A DNA stretch of 64,000 bases from Agroathelia rolfsii (taxonomy: Eukaryota; Basidiomycota; Agaricomycetes; Amylocorticiales; Amylocorticiaceae), in contig JABRWF010000003.1 in assembly GCA_018343915.1 (NCBI GenBank), positions 620,001 through 684,000 of the forward strand, in the 5' to 3' direction. The translations under genes were made by a program, and so were the position numbers. The notes under the pieces were generated by a model. That model saw only the letters and a program-made list of their open reading frames with translations. It did not search any database and had not been told where the DNA came from. Numbering within the stretch: the first letter of the stretch is position 1; every line of letters begins with the position of its first letter. Of this stretch, positions 58,405-64,000 are shown piece by piece.

Positions 58405-59943
58405 GGTTTCTACTAGAAAGGAAGGGAGGAGGATAGACGAAAAGGGGGAACCAGTAGATGCAAGAGAGCTCTGTAGTAGTTGGAAGAGTTTTTGTAGCAG
58501 CAAACTCCGATTTGAACGTCTATTTAGGCAGGGAGGACCGGTAGCATTAACTGGCAAGGGGGGAGAAATAGGAAACCAGGGGTGAGGAGAGCCGGTAATG
58601 GGCCGGGAGCGGTAGGGAAGGGGCTATATAACGCAAAGTGCGACAAAGCCGTCATGGATATCCAACAACTCGAAAATGAATCACTTGATTCTCGCGATCA
58701 GCAAATTTCAGCGCAGTAGGGGCAATCAATATTTAGTAGAGATACCTGAAATAGATGGCTATAGTAATCGATAACTTTGCTTCTAATCACGAGCATTAGA
58801 CTAGCCCATTCTGGTTCTGGGCTGGATGGCATCAGAATGGCAGGTTCAGAATGCGAGACAAAGAGCCAGGATTGCAAGATGTTGCGAGTTTGATGCGAGG
58901 ATTTTCGAAATGCAACAAGCTTACATGTTTGAGAATCCGCTGTGCACCGCACCAACATACAATCACTGTTGGGCAGCCAGCCAAACATTGATTCATCACG
59001 AGAATGGTAGGCATAGCACTCCCATGGGACAGAATCATGTGGACTAATGTTCATCAAAGCACTGGCATCATTCGAGAATGATTGCGCTAAGGTGCCGGTG
59101 ATACGACAAGGACGGCACCCGGACCTTTGTCCATTTGGAGGCTTAGTTCCACTGGTATTTATTGAGAAACATTTTGCAGTAAATTTTCAGCAGACAGTTG
59201 GAACGAGTAAGCAGGGTCCAAGTTTATAGGGATGATACTAGTCAATTCTCCTAACTTAATACATCAAGGATGAAGCTGATGAAGCTCGATGAAGAGTTGC
59301 CCTAATTTGATGTCACTAGCAGAAGAAAAAAGCTGCTGACCTGTCCAGCGAACAGTGGCAAAGGAGCGGAGTTTACGATCAAAGCCGATGATGGCAGTGT
59401 TAGCAAGGCCCCGGGCCTGAACGACACCGCAACACCAACGCACTGTCAAGGGAACAAAAAAAAATAACTAATTGTGGTCCAGCCGCCAAGACAGGTTCCC
59501 CAGCATGATCTAGGATTCGGTAATTTGTGGGCAATAATACCAGATTTGCTGAAATAAAAGCCAGTGTCAACTCAATCTTGATTTTTTTGACTTGCCAGTT
59601 GTGGCACCGCTCGGGCTCAGGATCAGGTGAAGGAAATTTTCGGTACCTTGGCAATGATCACAATCAGACCTGATTGAAGATTTACATTGATGTAGTTGGT
59701 GTTCTATCTCAGCTAGCCTATATGTACATGTACTGACTGAGTACTGTATTTATGTTTTATAAGACTTCGACTGTGTCATACCATATGCTCCGAACCATCA
59801 TGATTAGCACATTGGCAGTACATTGGCAACAAATGAATGAATACGATCAATACATCAACATCAAAGGTGGTCCACGTCCATGATAATAGTCAAAGGTCCA
59901 GACAATGTTGAAAATCCATGCAGAGGAAGAAAAACTTCATTGA
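58405..59943. other. Intergenic stretch with unassigned open frames
   Basis: It holds the promoter side of DUF6534 copy 3 and two weak minus-strand candidates. One is 58698-59057 (119 codons, no known motif). The other is a possible exon pair near 59264-59654 with NTAIIGFDRKLRSFATVRW before a GT donor. Neither forms a convincing gene; the second may be a relic. Confidence 0.4.
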
Positions 59944-61553
59944 TCATACTAGATGTGTGCGGACGAATTCCCCCCATTTTTCGATAATAGGCCGCACGAG
60001 AGAGTCCCATTCCTTTTCTTTAAGCTTGCCCTTCTTCGGGCGGGCAAAGTAGAAGATCTCCTTGTGTTTCTTGCCGCCTATGTGCAATGTTCATCTAGAT
60101 GAGGACATGGATAACCCATAAACCAAACACTTACAATCTTCGCAGGGTACATAGCCACGCTCACTGCCATTGACACCCTTCTTGGGAGAACTATCACCAG
60201 CGGTAGTATGATCAGGCGGTTCGACGTTCGGCCATTTGGGAACAAGATAAGGTGTATTGGCAGCTAGGTCACCAAGCTCGATATGAATGAGGCGCTCCAA
60301 ACGGTGACAGTATGGTCCTTTCTCCCCAGCAATCACGCGACCCTTCATCAAAGTTCCGCCGTCCTCTGCGACAGACCCGGGCCAGAACCCACGCAGAACC
60401 TGTTCTTTGGATGTGCATTGTTTTGACCACTGGTCGGTTCGCGCAACGACATTGACAGCACGTCCCACTTTGAGTTGAATCACGTCTTTGTTGGATGGAT
60501 CTGTATGACCGGCTCGTGTGAGATCATGGCTTGTTAGAAGTCCGAAAAAGAGCTTACCACGAATCTCGAATGTATAAATATACCCATCCACGTCTGATGC
60601 TGAAGCCGCTTTTTCCATCTCGGTCCGCAGAGCCAGCTGCGTTTCTTGTTGGAGATATTTCGGGATGTAATCTTGTATTTGTTTTTCAAAAAGAGCCCAT
60701 CAGGTCGTTAGCGACATCAACAGTGATCATCAAAAGAGGCCGTGTGGTATACAACTATCACACCTTCGAAGTTGACCCATTTTCCATTCTTACGAGAGTA
60801 GAACCCAGACTGAGTTAGGACCTCCTTACTATGCTGATGACAAAATCGCTCGACACCGTCACCATCGATATCCTCATCCATGGTGCGTAAGGCAGGCGCA
60901 AGCTTGATCCGCCGTGTGCATCGCTTGTTCTGTTTCGTTACGCCCGAACAGCGGACAGTACCTGCGGCAGATACAGGCTCGGCGGAGGTCGAAGGTGTTG
61001 TTGGAGATGATGCGGAGCGGACCTGTTTCTTCGGTGGAGGTGTGACGGGTTCTGTAGATTTGGACTCTGCTGCTGGAGGTGGTGAAGGCGGTGCCGCGGG
61101 CGTAGGCTGATCCCCACTATTAATATCCGGCCGTCGAGGCTGGTGCTGCTGTCGCTGTTGCGGAGGAGGTGGTGGTGGTAATGAATATGGCCGAGACGGA
61201 ATCACAGGTGGAGGAGGGATAAGAAGTCCTCCATTGCCATATAGATTCCGGCCCAATGGTGATCGCAACGCATGCTGCATTGTCAATGACTGTCTCGTCG
61301 ACTCATTGTTGTCAAATGGAACTGGGAATCTCGGTGGGGGTCGTGTTTGTGGATTGTGGATGCGCTGATTGGGGTAATTTCGTATCTCTCCAGGTCGTGC
61401 CATGCCACCCACAAACATTGGATGATGGAGAGCATCTCTATATTGACCAGGTGTGGTGGATGATGATGACTGTTCTCTGGATGGTCCTCCGGCCAGAGCC
61501 AGTGCATCGAAGCTCTGGACTAGATCATAGCGTTTATCGTACTCGTTTGGCAT
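59944..61553 (-). CDS. T5orf172 (DUF1766)-domain protein
   Basis: Exons 61553-60764, 60671-60558, 60500-60135 and 60077-59944 give 467 residues in one frame, stop TGA. ATG 61553 (MPNEYDKRYDLVQ) was chosen because the open frame above it looks like untranslated leader. The N-terminal 200 residues are proline-, serine- and glutamine-rich and probably disordered. A Cys/His cluster follows (RCSGVTKQNKRCTRRI, then FCHQHSKEV), likely to bind zinc. The C-terminal domain is the T5orf172 type of the GIY-YIG fold: DGYIYTFEIR, VIQLKVGRAVNVVARTDQW, SKQCTSKEQVLRGFWPG, then HRLERLIHIEL, CEDC, KHKEIFYFARP and WDSLVRPIIEKWGEFV. Such proteins are common in Agaricomycetes; a nucleic-acid role is inferred from the fold and untested. 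It stands alone between membrane-protein genes. Confidence 0.85.
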
Positions 61554-62609
61554 AGTGGAGTTGTGAGCAATCTTGAACCTTGAAGGTCGTGTTTGTAGTA
61601 GTGATGTAGTATTGGTAGCTTGTTGAATAGGGTTCTCAATACGATCAGACTGAGAGTTATTGTCCTTGACGCTGGGATGGATTGAAGACAGCCTGAGTAT
61701 CAAGGACTCCTGACACTGACACTTGGATACGTAATAGCAAGGTCGTTGTTGTTGTTCACGGACAGTGGATGGACCAAGTCCTGCCCTGCGGCATGCAATG
61801 CAATTGAAGAGCAGTCTGATAGGGATGCAATGACCCACTACACAATGCGCGTTACACGATGTAACGACAAACCCCGGTGAATCCCAGATTAGCTTGGACA
61901 GATTGAATTGATTACATCCGAATCCGGGGTAAGTCTGCTACACCCGGAAGCTAACCATTACTTCCACATCAAGTATTGTGCCATGTGCAAGGGGGTCCTT
62001 GCCACTGCCGACTCGGCCATAAGGGCATTGTTTGGTCCTATACATGAGCAGTGAGGGGCTTGTTATAGACTCAATTGACTGGCTAACCAATAGGTCCACC
62101 CCCATCAAGTCGTTAGTTCACACACGACCACGATGTCGTCCTCGTCGTCGTATCCTTCGAGGATTTTTTTTTTATGCTTGCCAGTCTTCCCCTGGTGCCT
62201 TTCTTTCTTGGCCCTGGGAATGCGGAGGCTTTTCGGTGCGTTCATGTCTCATCATACCTGTTCTTGTCTTGTACATATCGGATGAAACGCACTGGGCTCT
62301 GAATCCACGATGCCATGCACTACGCTCCATTAGAGCGGCGGCCTAGAAAACCGTTAACTGATTCTATTTCAATCTGCTTTTATAACAACCTTGACGTTTG
62401 TGCTGATATCTGTCTTCTCTAGGACTGCTTGTTGGTAGCATAGTATATGCTGAGAGTCATGAACTTGTAGTATAGGGATACAATAAATGGCATGCATTGA
62501 GTGAATGTCTACGAATACACATGTGCAAGTTCCATGTCCAAAAAAGAACGTGGCCCAGTCAAAAATACAAAAGAAAGTGTATAGAAAAAGAGTCCAAGTG
62601 ATCCTGTCA
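61554..62609. other. Intergenic stretch with no gene seen
   Basis: Up to about 61,840 the minus strand is open above the T5orf172 start and probably its 5' leader. The rest shows only short open frames, a T-run near 62,165 and likely the 3' untranslated region of the cupredoxin gene. Confidence 0.5.
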
Positions 62610-64000
62610 CTAGAGGAAAAGAGCAGCAACGGCAACAACAACACCCAGCATAGCACCTGTCCAGCGAGCTTGCTCACTCGAGTGCATCATGGAGATGGCA
62701 CCACTGGTTGTTGTAGAGCCGGTTGTGTTCGTGGTGTTGGAGGAAGAAGAGGTGCCATTGAGGGAGATGGCGGCCGATTGGAAAGCTGCAAAGGTGTTGC
62801 CTGTTGTAGGGGCGTTCACGCTGAAGACCATGCCCTTGCCACAGTGGCCAACTTGCTGGCAGTAGACCCTAAATGGCATTCGTTCAGAAAGGATCACGAA
62901 TCGACAGAGATAAACAGAACATACCAGATCGGGTTCGTATCGTTGATCTGGATAGTGTACGATGGGAAGCTGGTTGCATTAGCGTTAACAGGCATACTAA
63001 GGCCAGTATGAGAACGATCAAGTTACAAAGGAGTACACTGATAACTCACAATCCAGAGCTGAAACCAACTTGACCTGTAGTGCTTGTCTCTGCGAGCTCA
63101 CGGCAAGGGTCTGCGAAGCTCGACTGGGTTGCGGTGTGGTTCTTCTGGTGAAATTGGAAAGTAACGGTGTCTCCCGGCCTGTATCAGAGATCGTTTTAGA
63201 TTAATTTTACTACTTAAAAGGATCATCGTGAACGTACTGAGCAGTAATGTTCGAAGGCGAATAAGTGAGTTGTCCGCTGGAGCCGCCAACAATGATGAGG
63301 TGGTCAGAGGAAATGCTCTCGGTAGCCGATGCAGAAGCAGAGGAAGAGGTAGCAGTAGCGGTAGCAGTGGCAGCAGACGATGCAGACGCAGAGGAAGATG
63401 CAATAGCAGCAGAATCCGTGGTGTTACCGGTAGCCGCATCCTGGAAAGCAGCAAATTTGGAGCCGGGGTTGACCGCAAAGACCATTCCCTTTTGACAGTG
63501 TCCCTCCTGTCGGCCTATCGGAAAAATGAGAAAGATTGAAAAATCGATGAACAACCAAAGCCACTAACAGTAAACCCAGACAGGGTTCGTATCTTGGACG
63601 GTGAATTGGGCGACAGAGAATGGGCCGGTAGAGCCGGTGGAAACTGGGACACTGAGAATAATCATCAGAGGATGCGTATTAGAAGCACAAAGAATTCTCA
63701 TACAATCCAGTATCAAATCCACCCGCGAGTGCCTCACAGGGTGTGGCGAACGAGGATTGAGTGACAGTATGGTTCGTGCCGGGAGTACTGAAAGTGAAGA
63801 CAATGGTATCGCCAACACTTGCATTCTGAAGCAAATCATTGGTTTACTAGAAAGCAGCTGTGGCAACGACATGCTTACAACATATTCAGGACTGTATGTT
63901 AGCTTGCCGGGCTCGCCAACAGTAACATTGTAGACCGCGGCGCGGACGGTGGGAGGGATGGCAACCAGGCCAAAGATGGCAGTCAGAGCAGCAATTCTGG
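62610..64000 (-). CDS. Two-domain GPI-type cupredoxin protein, 5' end cut by the window
   Basis: The minus-strand gene runs off the right edge; the first visible residues, IAALTAIFGLVAIPPTVRA, are the end of a signal peptide. Domain 1: YNVTVGEPGKLTYSPEYV, NASVGDTIVFTFSTPGTNHT, TQSSFATPC, then VWVYC spliced to RQEGHCQKGMVFAVN. A serine/alanine-rich linker follows. Domain 2: LIIVGGSSGQLTYSPSNITA, FHQKNHTATQSSFADPC, NDTNPIW spliced to VYCQQVGHCGKGMVFSVN, then a Ser/Thr-rich stretch and a C-terminal hydrophobic tail (GAMLGVVVAVAALFL) typical of a GPI signal. Stop TAG at 62610. The blue-copper ligands (His, Cys, His, Met) are present in both domains. Such proteins are secreted or wall-bound in fungi; their role is not settled. 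Introns are short GT-AG. Confidence 0.85.

Noticed and set aside
58698..59057. Minus-strand open frame of 119 codons
   Set aside because: No recognised domain and no joining exons.

Overview
The window is nuclear DNA of a filamentous fungus, most likely a basidiomycete of the class Agaricomycetes. The evidence is genes broken by many 45-70 bp GT-AG introns, a tandem family of seven-helix proteins of the DUF6534 type, a T5orf172-domain protein of a type common in mushrooms and their relatives, and a GPI-type cupredoxin protein. A Rhizoctonia-like genome would fit, but I cannot fix the genus.

Bases 1-32,700 are AT-rich and almost wholly retrotransposon. Long terminal repeats (LTRs) and target-site duplications (TSDs) can be paired base by base, which gives an explicit nesting order. 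A Ty3/gypsy element enters from the left (pol 1-1274). Its 3' LTR is split (1286-1747 and 30337-30791) by a 28.6-kb Ty1/copia element, here Copia-B (1748-30331, TSD CATGC). Copia-B is itself split by Copia-A (4191-13781, TSD CCTCC), by an 848-bp LTR-like insertion (17994-18841, TSD GTTCC) and by Copia-C (19810-29087, TSD TGTAG/TATAG). Copia-A carries one 601-bp solo LTR. Copia-C carries two more 601-bp solo LTRs, one Copia-A solo LTR and one chimeric LTR. All coding regions are broken, mainly by C-to-T and G-to-A changes. Copia-A and Copia-B share about 3 kb of unusual intron-bearing sequence between the 5' LTR and gag, holding two conserved reading frames I do not recognise. This is the most novel item in the window.

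Bases 32,700-64,000 are ordinary gene space. In order they hold: a gene-free low-complexity stretch; a serine-rich protein of unknown function (35368-37486, minus); about 8 kb with no gene I can support; a complete six-exon MIF/tautomerase gene (45551-46225, plus); a decayed fragment of a transporter gene; an intact MFS transporter gene (47209-49376, minus) with a 595-bp fold-back element beginning 13 bp upstream of its start codon; three tandem DUF6534 genes (51740-58404, minus); a T5orf172-domain gene (59944-61553, minus); and a two-domain GPI-type cupredoxin gene (62610 to beyond the right edge, minus).

I see no shared pathway among the host genes. The transporter, the DUF6534 membrane proteins and the cupredoxin are surface or membrane functions that lie near each other. 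The DUF6534 array arose by tandem duplication.
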